A DNA stretch of 64,000 nucleotides from Rhizopus arrhizus (GCA_024220505.1 JAKZZE010000020.1:496001-560000), one strand, 5' to 3'. Shown: positions 22,095-33,862, counted from the stretch's first letter. A program made the numbers and translations. The notes: generated by a model not told the origin, from the sequence alone.

Positions 22095-22955
22095 TCACTT
22101 TTTGTGTTGTATTGCTTGATTTTGTTCTATCGCATTCGCTTCCAGTGCTATTAAATCGATATCACCCAAATCACTGAATTCAAATTCATCTTCTTCTTCT
22201 TCACTTTCCTCTCTTTGTCTCATGACCGAAGCTCGCAGTGGGGTCGATGTGGCTACGGTATGAGTCGGTGACCAGATGAAACCTGGTGGATGATCTCGGA
22301 TGGGTGATGGGACATAGTCAAGTCGTTTGGGTGAAGGTTCAGAAGAGAGTGAGTGAAACATGCCATGTAGCTTTTCTTGTTTTTGTTTGGGTCTTTCTTG
22401 TATCACTTTTAAAAGATGATATAATTCATCAATGCCTTGTTCATGTACTTGAAATCTATTCTTTATCAATCCCTCTATCCTCCTTTTCCCCATCTTTCTC
22501 TTTATTACCCTAAACAATCAACCATGATTTCTTTATCCCATTTTTTTAATTTCCCAAGAATCGTCACAGAAACTGAACTCTCCAATTTTTCATAGGCTTT
22601 TCTTTTCAATAAAGGTGGTAATAACCTGACCTTGATCACCGCTGTACCATCATCTATTGAACACTGGCTCAAATGAAATAGGTGTATTGTTTAAATCATG
22701 CGATGATTACCTAACCAAAGATATTCTTGTTCTTTGCATTGTTTCCTAGAAACTAATACTCCATTCAATCTAGTCACTTTTAATCTCATCGATCCTTTTT
22801 TTTTTATTTCTTGACAATTACCTGACTTTTCGATAGACAAGACCTGTTTCTACTACTTCAAAAGTGTCCTGTTCAACATTGTACTTTGAGGTCACAACAT
22901 CATGAATAAATAATAAATGGTGACAGTGTAAATTCTCTTCAAGAATGTTCAACAT
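22095..22955 (-). CDS. OB-fold protein, single-strand nucleic-acid binding type (RPA2/Stn1/RMI2-like)
   Basis: The ATG at 22955 begins MLNILEENLHCHHLLFIHDV. Four exons can be joined in frame: exon 1 to VYRKVR, exon 2 LKVTRLNGVLVSRKQCKEQE then YLWL, exon 3 DDGTAVIKVRLLPPLLKRKA through VSVTILGKLKKWDKEIMVDC, and exon 4 GFQVHEQGIDELYHLLKVIQ. The pattern of a strand with VxGVLVS, an acidic DDGTAVIKV strand, a LGKL strand and a final helix with EL..LL.VI is that of a single OB fold of the RPA32/Stn1 class. An acidic tail follows (EESEEEEDEFEF). Such proteins act in replication, repair or telomere capping. The splice joins are inferred and the subfamily is uncertain. Confidence 0.55.
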
Positions 22956-23706
22956 TAAAAATAACAATTTTTAAAAAAAGCGTGTACCTTTTTTTAATTT
23001 TTTTTTTTTTTCCTAGTGAACGCGGTCCTGCAATTTCCAAGGCAACACGAAAAAGGGGTTCCTACTTTTTTTTTTTTAAAAAAAAAAAGAACATAAAAGG
23101 AGAATAGAATGCGAAAAATGTGTGTGTGTTGTGAATACTTTATGAGGTTATTAAAAATAACCTTGTATTTTAACAAACGCATCTTAAATTAGTTATGGTG
23201 TGTTTAGTAAATAGTTGAAGGCAATCAACAAGTTTTAACTAAATTTGATACTTTTTCATCTGCTGCCACACACTAAATAAAAGCTTTTATTTCATGCTTG
23301 TAAATTACTTGTATTGAATGACTTTAGACTAAATCAAGATTTGATTTGTAGTCAAGTCAAATGAAATAAATAAAAGAATGGGACATAGCAACCCTGAACA
23401 AAAGAAAAAGGACAAACGGTGGGTCAGTGTGATGCACGTGATGAATAGCTTGAAACAACCATGGTTACCGTAAAAGGAAGTCATTGTACCTATTCTTGAC
23501 AGCACGAGGGAAAGTTCATTTTGGGTGATTGCATATTTACAATGGAAATAGCGGAAAAATTTATTATTTACTGCAACACAAAATCAATCATTTGTCCCAC
23601 ACGACTTTATAAACTCTCTTTTTTCCTCTTTTTCTCTTTTTCTTCTTCTTTTCATAAACTCTCTAAATCCCCTTCCAATCCCTTACTTTATTATTGAGTT
23701 TAACCA
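22956..23706. other. Intergenic region with one small ORF (23378-23473)
   Basis: AT-rich spacer with T and A homopolymers near 23000-23090. A 31-codon ORF on the plus strand begins MGHSNPEQKKKDKRW and continues VSVMHVMNSLKQ. Its composition is more protein-like than the surroundings, but no homologue is known to me. The last 100 bp are pyrimidine-rich and probably hold the promoter or leader of the LysM gene. Confidence 0.3.
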
Positions 23707-24832
23707 ATGCAACTCAAAGCACTCTCACTCACCACACTCGGTCTTTTATTTCTTGCCAACCTAGGTGTTCAAGCAGACGAAACGGATTTAATCAGCGGAG
23801 AACCACTTTCTGAATCGTATCTTTCAGCATTCGACAGTAACGAGGATGAAGAGGTTCATTTTGAATTATCTGAAGAAATAGCTCATCCATTCATCAAACG
23901 TGCTGATGATTGCTCAAAGTATGAGACTGGTAAAGGATGAAATAGAAAAAAAGTAAATAAAGAAGCTAATGGACATGATAGTATCTGGAATTGATTCTTG
24001 TACGAGCATCGCAAAGAAACATGGCATCTCACTCGACACATTTTATGATCTCAACCCTCACGTCAACCGAGCTTGTACCAATCTTTTGAGTGGAAAGAAA
24101 TATTGTGTCAGCAAGGACAATCACAGTCAGTTGATGAAGAGAGGAAAGAAATCTCACAAGAGATCTTCAAAGCAAAGCCGTAAAAAGATTCAAAGTCAAT
24201 CTGCCTTCACTTATTATTGGATCGCTCAACCCAATGATTATAAGAGTGGCAAGAAGGTATCTGTCAAGACCTGCAGTGGCAAGACGATTGCCTCTGTTTC
24301 TGAAGATTATGCTGATGCCCTGGTCATGGAAGGCACGGGTGTCATTGGATCCAAGATTGTGAATCTCGGTGATTGTTCTTGTAGTAATTATAAATGTTTT
24401 GAAACTGTGAATAGAAAGAGCGATCCTTTCGGTTTGACTTGTAAGTCTCTCTCTCTCTTGATGAATCGCATTCCCCTTCTCACCTCTTTCCATCTTAGCT
24501 TATGATTCTCCCCTTCGTCCTTTTATTACCGTTGCTTCCAATGATATCAAGAAGGGCACAAAGATTTACGTTCCTCAAATTGCCGGTTGGAAGATTCCTG
24601 GATCAAACAAGAAGCACAATGGTTGTTTATTGGTCGATGGTAAGAAAACAACCCTTCTTCTTTCTTTTGCTCACCTTTGTTATTAGATAAAAGTTGGAGT
24701 TTCAAAGGTCATCATATTGACTTTTATGTTTATTCCAAGAAAAACTATGGCACAATGGACTCGGCTCATAAAATCACAAAGGTTGACATTTATGAAGGTG
24801 GAAACTGTAAATTATTAAATTACATGTCATAA
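23707..24832 (+). CDS. Secreted LysM plus barwin/3D-like double-psi beta-barrel protein
   Basis: Four exons. The first (to 23929) gives a signal peptide (MQLKALSLTTLGLLFLANLG) and a KR processing site before ADDCSKYET. Exon 2 (from 23982) carries a LysM module (SGIDSCTSIAKKHGIS, FYDLNPHVNRAC, LLSGKKYCV) and a basic linker. The C-terminal part, across two more introns, has FITVASNDIKKGTKIYVPQI and HNGCLLVDDKSWSFKGHHID, the pattern of 3D/barwin-like double-psi barrels. LysM binds chitin or peptidoglycan-type GlcNAc polymers. The combination suggests an extracellular cell-wall-binding or wall-modifying protein. It shares the barrel type with the small protein at 590-1144 but not its sequence details. 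Confidence 0.85.
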
Positions 24833-25723
24833 TTGTGTAACTCCTTTTTTGGTTGAAAATTTTCTATTTTCTGAAATAATTTATATAAAAGATACACACT
24901 TGTCTCACTCAAAAAAAAATTTTTTTTTCTCTTAAAATCCCATTGATATATTTTAAAGTGAGAAAAGAAGATAGGAAGGAAAAGGGGGGGGGAGAGTGAC
25001 TGAGATCTAGTTTGACTATCACCAATAAACATTTATTTCCGTTCATCTACTTTTTGTGTTGTAGAATAATCTAATCAAAACGTGTTACTTTTATTCTTCT
25101 TTTGGTAAAGGATTTATTTTTGTGAAGTTTTAAAATACCTTGGTTTAATTAACACCACACAATGCTTTGTGTTCCTTTTTATTTTATTTAAATATGGAAA
25201 TAATTCTTTTTTTATTGAATTAAGAATAAGCATGTGTTTGATCTTTTCTGTTACAAGATGGCATTGGTAAAAAAATAGTTAGTCTATAATTTAGAAGAAA
25301 ATAATAGAGTGTACTTTGCTATAGGACAAAAAATAAGGTTCGTATTCAGAATTGAAATCAAGTGTTCAATCTTGATGTTTAGAACAGTAAAAAATGAATA
25401 GACTCGACACATAAGCGGGAAAACCCACTGTGCTTCATGAATTAGAATTTGATCATCTTCTTTTTTGTTTGAGAATTTTATTGTTGAACGGAAAATTCTT
25501 TAATGTCAAGAAACAGAATACTTTCTCTCTCATGCTTTCTATAGATAGCCTTTACAAACAGACCCTCACTGGATGATAAGAAGCAGCAATTGCATTGTAA
25601 GATGACTAACAAGGTGTCAATAAACATTTTATTCACCAATTAGAGCCCATGTTTATATGAACAGCATCTATAAAAACTAGCAAAAAAAAAAAAAAAAAAA
25701 TTCATCAAAAGCCTTGAAAGGCT

Positions 25724-25761
<38 letters not shown>

Positions 25762-26725
25762 ATATAGAATGAGGCAATATATGATTATTTCAGCCCATCA
25801 TTATTCGTTTAAGCTTGGCTAGAGAAGTATTGATCACTGGCTACACTAGCTCTCTTTTATATAGAAAAAGTCAATGCTTGTTTTGGTAAACAAACAGTAG
25901 ACAAATGGGATTGTATATGAATTGTTTTTATTCTGCAGCTGGTTAGAAATGAGAGAAAAGAAAGTGAGAAGTGAACCACTTTTTTATATTGAACTCATCT
26001 GTATTTTTACGAATACTGAAGGCAGAATTAGAATAGACGTTACCTTTTTTTTTTTGTAAGATGGGAGAACAGATAGAGAGTGAGAGCCCATGGATCCTTT
26101 GTCTGAAAGAGGAGGAGGGGGGAAGAATAGTAATGTGTACCTGAAGGGATACCACATGAACGGATTGTGGCTGATGCATGACAGACATTTCTTATCAGAA
26201 TTACTTTTACATACGGGATATCCACCTGTAATAGGCTGAAAGAGGAAGGGCGGTCATCATCAAGCTATTTTGATATGCGCAATGATGGAAAGCGAATCAA
26301 GTTTTAGGATCCTAAAAAAAAAAAAACAGCAAAGACCTCTTGTCCTGCGACTGTCACTGGGTGTCCCTTTGCTTACTGCTCAATCTGCTATACATCGGGT
26401 CGGTCCTTGGTAACAAAGACACCTACTCTGACCCTTTTCAGCTTTGAATCTTTTTAAAAAAAAGGGGGGCTTATGTCTTTGAAAAGATCCTGAGAGTCGC
26501 TAAAAGACGCTGCCACTCACAGACGCTGTCCGTATCTGAGATTGAAATAAGCTGTTGATACCAAAAAATTTTGCCAATAGACAAGTGCTAATTTAATTGG
26601 TAATTCTTTATTTTTTTTTTTAAACTTTCTGTTACTTGCACTTTTGCGCCCCTCCCCCTTCTCTCTCTTTTGCTCTTACTTTTTGTTTATACTTTTTACA
26701 AAAAAAATAAATAAATTATACAAGT
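24833..26725. other. Long intergenic region with a hairpin and a possible exon remnant
   Basis: Mostly AT-rich spacer. It holds the A19/T32 inverted repeat (25682-25759). On the minus strand at 26225-26141 there is an exon-like segment bounded by AG and GT and encoding a Cys-containing peptide (YPVCKSNSDKKCLSCISHN). Farther upstream on that strand (about 26400-26320) GHPVTVAGQEVFA is open. No complete gene could be assembled. A pyrimidine-rich leader precedes the ATG at 26726. Confidence 0.4.
25682..25759. repeat. Long A/T hairpin with an inner palindrome
   Basis: A19 is followed by a 27-base centre and then T32. The centre contains AAGCCTT and AAGGCTT as an inner inverted repeat. The whole could fold into a perfect or near-perfect hairpin with about 19 A-T pairs plus an inner stem. 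Confidence 0.85.
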
Positions 26726-28200
26726 ATGGATATTGAAGGTTACATTCCGACATCAAAAGAACATCATCTTTATGCAGAAAGTCAATCTCCTTTGCAAGAC
26801 AATGTTCCTACTATTCTAACAACACTTGTTGAAGAAGGTACAAGTCAAATTCAAGAAGAAGAAGAAGAAGAAGAGGATGAACTAGCAGACGAATATGATG
26901 ATTATCCTCCTGTATTAAATCCTACTTTATTTTCAAACGATAAACGTAAAAGTAGTCCTGCTATTCTTGGTTTACCACTTGGATTAAAGCATGAAAATAA
27001 ACTTAGTGTACATCTATCACAACAAAGAAACTCTATAGAAGCAGCCATGTTATTAGCCAACTTTAACAGGATGGCACCCCCTCATGATAACGTGGTAGTG
27101 AAAGGTAGTAAAAATTATGCGCATAAAAAAATTTTTTAGTCATAAAAAATATATAGGCGGAGATCCATCATGGCAAGATGATCTATCCATTCCAAAAGTC
27201 AAACCTCCCCCTCGTCGTCGTCGTCACTCATTTGATGTGAGCTTGACATGGCAAAAGATGCCAGAAAATTTTTTAAAAAGATCTGATCTTTTACCACGAA
27301 AACAAGAATCAGCACCACCAACCCATCCTCCGCCTCATGGACCTCCTTATCCTCCACCCATCTATCATCCTCCTCCTCCTCCTCCACCACCAGCCTACAT
27401 GCTTCATCCTCTCGCTCCACCTCACCAACAGAAAGAGCCTCATCATTCAGCGTATTATTATACCTATCCACCACCGCCTATGCAGCAACGTTATTATTAC
27501 CCTGTGGCTCACAACAAGTTACCACTCCCTCCTCCCCCTCCCCCTCCCCATCCTCACTACCCTCCGGTCTATGGACAGCCGATGATGGCCAGGAAACGAA
27601 GGAGACCGAACAACAATCCGGATGAGATTGATGAATTAGAAGATGAAGAGGAGATTGTGACAAATGAGAGCGAGTTTCCTCACATGTCTCTGAGAGACGT
27701 GGAAGCGGCTCGAATTGATCCTGAGGCAAGACCTCGTAAACAAAAGTTGAGGTTCATGGGTGATCAATACACGCCTCAGTGGGTTCGGTACAATGGACAG
27801 CCCAAGGAAGGCTTGTGCGATACGTGCAAGCCCGGAAAATGGCTACAGCTGAAAAACAGTGCGTACTGGTAAGATCTCTCCATGGCTTCCATCTCCCGCC
27901 TTATTTAACTAAATCATTAGGTATCATAAACAATTCTTTCATGGCATCTCGTCTGTGTCTGGTAAAGAGTTTGTTCAGCCACTGGAGACACGTTGGATGG
28001 ATCAGGATTTAGTAGAAGGTCTTTGTCACCAATGCCATCAGTGGGTTGCTGTGAGTAATGTGAAAAGAAAGAACAGTGTCCTTTGGTATAGACATGCACA
28101 CAAGGTAATAATAAATAGGTCCGACTGCATGTTATTAAACTATACTCTATAGTGTCATGTGTATCATAAACCCAAAACAGCACCAGTCAAGAAGCGATAG
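26726..28200 (+). CDS. Rua1-type transcription regulator
   Basis: Four exons (26726-27104, 27157-27868, 27921-28104, 28153-28200) joined in frame. The N-terminal half is low-complexity, with an acidic EEEEEEE run and a long Pro/His/Tyr-rich tract. The C-terminal 150 residues carry the Rua1 C-terminal domain: KQKLRFMGDQYTPQWVRYNG, EGLCDTCKPGKWLQLKNSAY, WYHKQFFHGIS, VEGLCHQCHQWVAVSN and WYRHAHKCHVYHK. The paired Cys and His residues suggest zinc binding. Rua1 of Ustilago maydis activates a glycolipid biosynthesis cluster. Related proteins are widespread in fungi with unknown targets. A basic KRRRP segment before the domain could be a nuclear signal. Targets cannot be inferred here. Confidence 0.85.
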
Positions 28201-28378
28201 AGTTGAACATGTCCTTGAGCAATTTCTCTCTTTTATTTATTTTATATATCAGCCAGTCTCTAATTCCATTCTCAATCCTTCCCTCTCTCTTTTTTTATCT
28301 TTCTAGTGTGTATATAATAAAAAAGAAATATTTTGTCATTATCTGAATAACAAGATGGGATGCGATTGAAAAAGCTTT

Positions 28379-29792
28379 TTATTCAAGTGATTTGAGAATC
28401 AGGATACTATAACTATCGCCTATAGACATGCTCACGATCGTTTTCTTTTCTTTTGACAGGTCAGCAAACAGAACCGGCAGCAATCTGTCCTCATCCATCT
28501 TTCGACCCTCCTCTGATCTTTCGGTCATGAGCGCAACACCCCAGAAAAAGAGTTTTCCAGACTTGGTCAAGGCAAAGGTACTGTTGCAACCACAAGTCAA
28601 CTGGACGATCGGCTCGGTCGGTCTCCAGAAGCTAGTGATCGGCTGACGGACGGCAAAGACGGTTTGGTTGTGCAGGTTGAGTCTGCTGCCAGGATAGAGG
28701 AAACCAGGATAGAGCGGGATGCCTAGCTGGCCTTCACTGCATCGACCAAAGACGACCAGGGTATTGTCGGTCATCAAGACGATCGAATGATGATCCCCGG
28801 CCGCAACCTGCCTGATGGACACCGTGTCATTTTTCTTGCCAGACCTCGAACCCGCTTGGCTTGTTTGAAAAAAGGGCAGGAGGGTAGGTTCGAGCACGAG
28901 CTGGGTAGGTTCGGTCGGTGGCAAGAGACCGCACTGCCCAAACTGGTTCTGACCCCAGCCGTACAGTTGACCGTGGCGGTCGAGGGCGAGGGAGTGAAAG
29001 GCGCCGGCCGTGATCGAGACGATGTCTGTCAGGCCAAGCCTTTGGGGCACCAGTGCCTTGATCCTCTCGCTTGCCTTGTAGCCCAATTGCCAGTACTCAC
29101 CACACCCCCAACCGTAGACAAATCCCTCACGGGTCAAGCAGAGCGCGTGATGCTTTCCGACCGCCATGTCCACACAGCCTTCGTGTGAGAGGGCATCGAG
29201 AATACGCGGGTAAGGCTGGATCCGGGTGCCGGGAAGATAACCCAAGACGCCTTCGCTTGACTATCCTCCTGATTAGAATACAGCTCGACAAGGGGGAGAT
29301 AACATGAATTACCGTAAATGTACCCCAGGCATACAGCTGGCCTTTGCTAGAGATCGCCATCGAATAAGTATAGCCACAGGCAATCTTTGAGAACTTGATG
29401 TACTTTATCGACGCGTGTTCCAGCGGTCTGGGTAAAGATTCCAACCCTTCCCTCCCGAGCGCACCAAATTCATTTCCTCCCCAACTCCAGATCTGTTTTT
29501 GTGGTCAGAGTACACCGAGTGACTTATCGTCTGCTTACCTTTCCTTCCTTGGTTAACGCTAAAGAATGCATCGAACTCGATTGAACATCAATCACGTCCT
29601 CTTCCTTCAGTACTTCAATCAACGTCGGCTTGTTCACCACCAACACACAGTCCCCCAGACCTAATTCTCCAAAAGATTCACCCGAGCCAATCGCATAGGC
29701 TTTCCCAGACGGTTGGGTTTCGCTTACTAAAGGACAAGTTAGCTAAAGTAAACAGACAGGAATCGATTACAATCCGGCAAGTTCAATTCCAT
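28379..29792 (-). CDS. RCC1: RCC1 family Ran guanine-nucleotide exchange factor (Srm1/Pim1-like)
   Basis: The start at 29792 (MELNLPD) is followed by introns and a seven-bladed propeller of RCC1 repeats: AIGSGESFGELGLG, SMHSLALTKEGKIWSWGGNE, FGALGRE, YTYSMAISSKGQLYAWGTF, EGVLGYLPG, GKHHALCLTREGFVYGWG, GAFHSLALDRHGQLYGWGQN, QFGQCG and GDHHSIVLMTDNT. The blade order and the WGTF...EGVLG segment match yeast Srm1 and Pim1 rather than other RCC1-repeat proteins. It would load GTP on Ran at chromatin and so set the direction of nuclear transport and spindle assembly. The usual basic N-terminal tail is short here. The gene is GC-richer than the flanks. The convergent Rua1-type gene ends about 180 bp away. 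Confidence 0.85.
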
Positions 29793-29847
29793 GATTTTTT
29801 TTTTAAAAAAAAGAAAAGAAAAAAGGAGTAGGAAAAACATGATTTAT

Positions 29848-31337
29848 TTAACAAGCCATCAATGCTTCAATTTCATCAATTTCCTTTGGAACCGTTGTTA
29901 AATTAACATAACCATCTTGGGTAATCAAAATGTTGTCTTCGATACGAACACCACCCACTGGTTTATACTTGTTGAGCATGTCCTTGTTGATGTATTTACC
30001 AGCAACAGGATCGTTCAAGACAGGATCGATCAAGAAATCACAAAAGTAAACACCAGGTTCAACTGTGACGATAAATCCAGCCTTCAAGTCACGACGCATA
30101 CGTAAATAACGAATGCCAGGTTCACTGATACGTTCGGTCCCTTCTGGATAACCTCCAACATCATGTACATCCAATCCAAGCATGTGTCCAACTGTGATAA
30201 AGTGTGAGTCATAAAAACAAACGAACCAATTTCTCTACCTCCGTGAGGGAAGAAGGCAGCGACGACGTGATGTTGCATGATCTCTTGTTTATCACCCACA
30301 AGAATACCTGCCTTCATCAGACCCTCACAAGCCACCTCCATCGCCACTCGATGAATCTTTTCCCAAGCAACACCCGCCTTACAGTGTTCAAAGCAAGCCT
30401 AGGGGATAGGCATGAGACAAAAGAAGATGAAAGAAAGACGTACCTTTTGCATGTCGAGCACAATCGAATAAATCACACGTGCCTCAGGGGAAAACTTTCC
30501 GCCGACAGGAAAGACACGGGTGATATCAGAAGCATAGCAATCCACTTCACAACCCGCATCGACAAGGACCAGCTGGTTTGGGTCCAGCAAGGGAGCATTG
30601 TTTTTATTATAATGCAACGTCGCCGCATTTTTACCAACGCCCACGATAGGATAATACGCTTGAAAGAAAGCGCCTTGACGTGCAGATTCATAAAGGAACA
30701 AGGCATGCAGCTGAGCTTCACTGGATCCCACCTGAGACGCCTTCATCAACTAGTGACAACGATTCTCAGCTTTGTTCTTTCTTATTCTTTGACTTACCTT
30801 GACGTGTGCATCCGAAGAGATCCTGTTGGCTTTCCTGATCATGTCCACTTCCCAATCCGACTTGATCGCACGGGCCTCAGCAAAGGCCGTATACAATGCC
30901 TTCTTGTCTTGCTCAGAACACCAGCGGATGGATCCGTCGAGCTTGTCGGTGGGTGTGATGGGTAAAGTATAGACGATGGGTGCCTTGGACAGGACCGAGG
31001 GAAGGCGGTCGACATAGAGGGCCTCATCTACATCATACTTTTGAACCAGTGTTTCTAAATCGTCCGGTAAACCCATCCACATCACCGCATCCTCGTCCAA
31101 GTTGGGCGACACGAGCTGAATCCTGTGGGTGGCGATATCGATCAAGACGTGAAAGCCAGGTTCGGAAAGACCGGTGACATAGAAAAAATTGGATTCTTGA
31201 CGGAAAGGAAGCTCGACATCGGTATCGTCTCTTTCTGAAAGGACTTGACCTCTTAAATAAATCAGACCTTCCTTGGCTGTCAAGTTTGTCAGAATCTTTT
31301 CAACGTTTTGACGAGTGGGTAGGGGTGTGGCGGACAT
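29848..31337 (-). CDS. Xaa-Pro dipeptidase/aminopeptidase (M24B, prolidase)
   Basis: Four or more exons. The N-terminal aminopeptidase-P domain (LIYLRGQVLSERDDTDVELP, FRQESNFFYVTGL) precedes the pita-bread catalytic domain. All five metal ligands are visible: the two Asp in LVDAGCEVDCYASDITR, the His in VGHMLGLDVHD, the Glu in IVTVEPGVYF and the Glu in GGVRIEDNIL. The protein of about 460 residues begins directly with MSATPLPTRQ, lacks an obvious transit peptide and is probably cytosolic. It releases Xaa from Xaa-Pro dipeptides or N-terminal Xaa-Pro bonds using two Mn(II) ions, allowing proline recycling from peptides. Confidence 0.93.
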
Positions 31338-31821
31338 CGTGAGAAAATAAAGAGAGAAAAAAAAGGGGGACCCACTTTTTGTGGCCCCCCCGGAATCTCT
31401 CTCTCTCTCTCTTTGCTCAAAATTTTTCAGTGTCCGTTGATGTGGGTCGCTGAGATTGATTTGGATTTGGGAAGCCGAGGATCTGGGTTGGCATTTGTAG
31501 CAAAGAAGTTGGATGGATGGATAGCTTTGTGGAATGGATGTCAGTCAGAGGATATGAATTCTCTTTTACTTTTTATGAGTGAGCCTTTATCGTAAGCATT
31601 GCTTAAAGAGGTGTGTTGGAGTGCTTCTTGTACCTGAATTTGGGACACGAGCTACATGGATATGGACAAGATCACTTTATTACAGCAACCAGATTGAAAT
31701 TTGAATTGGTTTCATAAACTGCTATTTCTGTGATGGACTGTTTGAATGCAAATCTTTTTTTATAAAGTAAATTCTTTGTGTTGATGATTTGGGATCAAAT
31801 TTAAGAGTAAATTTAATTTTA
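31338..31821. other. Spacer between prolidase and glutamine synthetase-like genes
   Basis: Contains a CT microsatellite near 31395-31413 and the prolidase promoter. Short open frames are present but none looks like a gene. Confidence 0.4.
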
Positions 31822-32932
31822 TTATGGATAGATGAATTCAAATAAACTTGGTGGTTGATAATTAAATGAAGATTTCATGATGATAGAGACAACTTCATAA
31901 GGGTCTATATTAGAAGCCGGTCTACGGTCTTCCATATAACCTTTCCCATCTGAAGCTACTTTTCTTGGTATACGAATCGATGCTCCTCTATTACCCACAC
32001 CATAAGAAAATACACTGATATGACCCGTTTCATATTCTCCTGTCAATCTTAGATGATTATCTTGTCCATACACATTGATGTGTTCAAAATGCTTTTCACT
32101 CATATTCTCAATCGCTGCTTCAATAGCTTCTAATCCTTTTTCGGTAGATCTCATTTCATTTGTTGAAAAGTCTATTTTCTAAATCAATAAACAGATATGA
32201 GATAGATTCCTCTATTTTACTTGTATGACAGCCAGATGGATTCCAAGCACCTTGGATAGCCTTTGGATGTAGTGAAACAATGTATCCAAAATCCTCTGCG
32301 ACTCGTTCCATGATATATCTTGCCATCCACAATTCATCACCAATCGACACACCCTCACATGGTCCAATTTGATATTCCAGTTGACTTGGCATGACTTCCG
32401 CATTACATCCACATATCTTTATACCAGCATATAAGCAAGCTCTATAATGTGCTTCCATCACATCTCTTCCAAATATTCTTCCTGCTCCAATACCACAATA
32501 ATATTCTCCCTATAGGATGCGTATGAGCAGTGAATAACACATCATTATTTTATTTACATTGACTTCAGGTTGTCCATGTAGTGGCCATCCTAAAGGTTTT
32601 TCAGTCTTTGGATCAAACAAGACATATTCTTGCTCAATACCAAACCAAGGTTCGAGATGTGAGTAATAATTCATGATTTCTTTACAGTGTACACGACTGG
32701 ATAGTTGACATAGTACAAGTTTCGATCCTTGAGTTCGAAAAGGGTCGTCATACATAGCCACAGGTATCAGTGGCTCAGTATGTTTTAGCAAGTCAGCTAA
32801 ATGTTCATCTTCTTCAATGGATAATAAAGGAATATCAGATAATTCAGTGGGTATAAAGTCAAGTGTTTTGGATTTTGAACGTAATTCATTGTATTTGTCA
32901 ATAAAAATGTATTCTATTTGTGTTTTTTTCAT
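31822..32932 (-). CDS. Divergent type II (eukaryotic) glutamine synthetase paralogue
   Basis: Three exons. Homology to GSII is clear: [96 protein letters not shown] plus [15 protein letters not shown] and [11 protein letters not shown]. The Glu of EQE, the Glu pair in NAEVMP...EYQ and the His of CHTSF are kept. Two hallmarks are altered: the N-terminal W-x-x-D-G-S-S-T block that helps form the neighbouring subunit's ammonium site is replaced by [10 protein letters not shown], and GKHETA reads GEYETG. The standard enzyme makes glutamine from glutamate and ammonia as a decamer. This copy may have altered activity or a non-synthetase role. A canonical paralogue would be expected elsewhere in the genome. 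Confidence 0.85.
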
Positions 32933-33156
32933 CGTAAAAAAAAAAAATAAAGAAAAAAGAAAAAGAAAAAGAAAAAAAAATCAATCATTTTTGCTTATCT
33001 TTTTTGATGAAATCAATTCATTTCCACCAATGCTTTCTTATCTTTTGTGTAATGATATTCAAACCAATCATTATCCCTTTTTATTGAATTCCCGTCTTGT
33101 CTTTCGGTAGGCATTTGTGACTTGTCTAGCTTATGACGAAAGCCGAGGAGGAATAG

Positions 33157-33159
<3 letters not shown>

Positions 33160-33189
<30 letters not shown>

Positions 33190-33199
33190 CTTTTTTTTT
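33160..33199 (+). promoter_or_regulatory. T30-C-T9 tract upstream of RPB6
   Basis: A near-pure T tract of 40 bases ends 27 bases before the RPB6 ATG, in the roughly 300-bp divergent promoter shared with the glutamine synthetase-like gene. A nucleosome-free promoter role is inferred. Confidence 0.4.
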
Positions 33200-33226
33200 G
33201 CACGCACATACACACACAAATATATA

Positions 33227-33862
33227 ATGGATTACGATGAAGATGATTTTCAAGAATATCAAGAGTATGTATACCCATTACATATAAATGCATGTCTCAT
33301 TTATTATAAATTATAAAAAACAAAAAGTTATGATGCTTTTGGAGAAGAAGAGGTAAAGCAGATTTTTTTTAAAAAAAAACTTTTTCTTACACAATCTTGA
33401 TAATCAAATAGCCTTATGAAGAACCAGCATTAGAAGATCCTCTTTTTGATGAACAACAACAAGCTGTTGAAGAACTTACATCAGCAGAACCTATACCTGA
33501 TCGTATCGATATTTTAAATGACGTGATGTCTGGAGGAAATAGAAGACAACGCGAACAATCACCTGATCCCAACGAAAGAACTGAACGTTTGACGACACCT
33601 TACATGACAAAATATGAAAGAGCAAGAGTATTGGGTACAAGAGCTTTACAAATCAGGTAAATCCTACCTGTTTGAAAAGAAGGTGTCATTTATGTTTTGT
33701 AGTTTAAATTCACCTGTGATGATTGAATTGAATGGAGAAACGGATGCACTTGTCATTGCTAATAGAGAATTAAGAGAAAAGAGACTTCCTTTAATCATTC
33801 GTCGCTATATGCCAGATGGTACTTATGAGGATTGGAAAGTCAGAGACTTAATTGTGGATTAA
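33227..33862 (+). CDS. RPB6: RNA polymerase I/II/III shared subunit RPABC2 (RPB6)
   Basis: Four exons (33227-33264, 33328-33352, 33412-33656, 33703-33862) give 155 residues, a normal length. The N-terminus is acidic ([12 protein letters not shown]), as in all RPB6 proteins. The conserved core reads [20 protein letters not shown], then [38 protein letters not shown] and [12 protein letters not shown], which is close to the yeast and human subunits. It stabilises the clamp of all three nuclear RNA polymerases and is essential in yeast. Exon 2 is only 25 nt. The gene is divergent from the glutamine synthetase-like gene. Confidence 0.97.
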
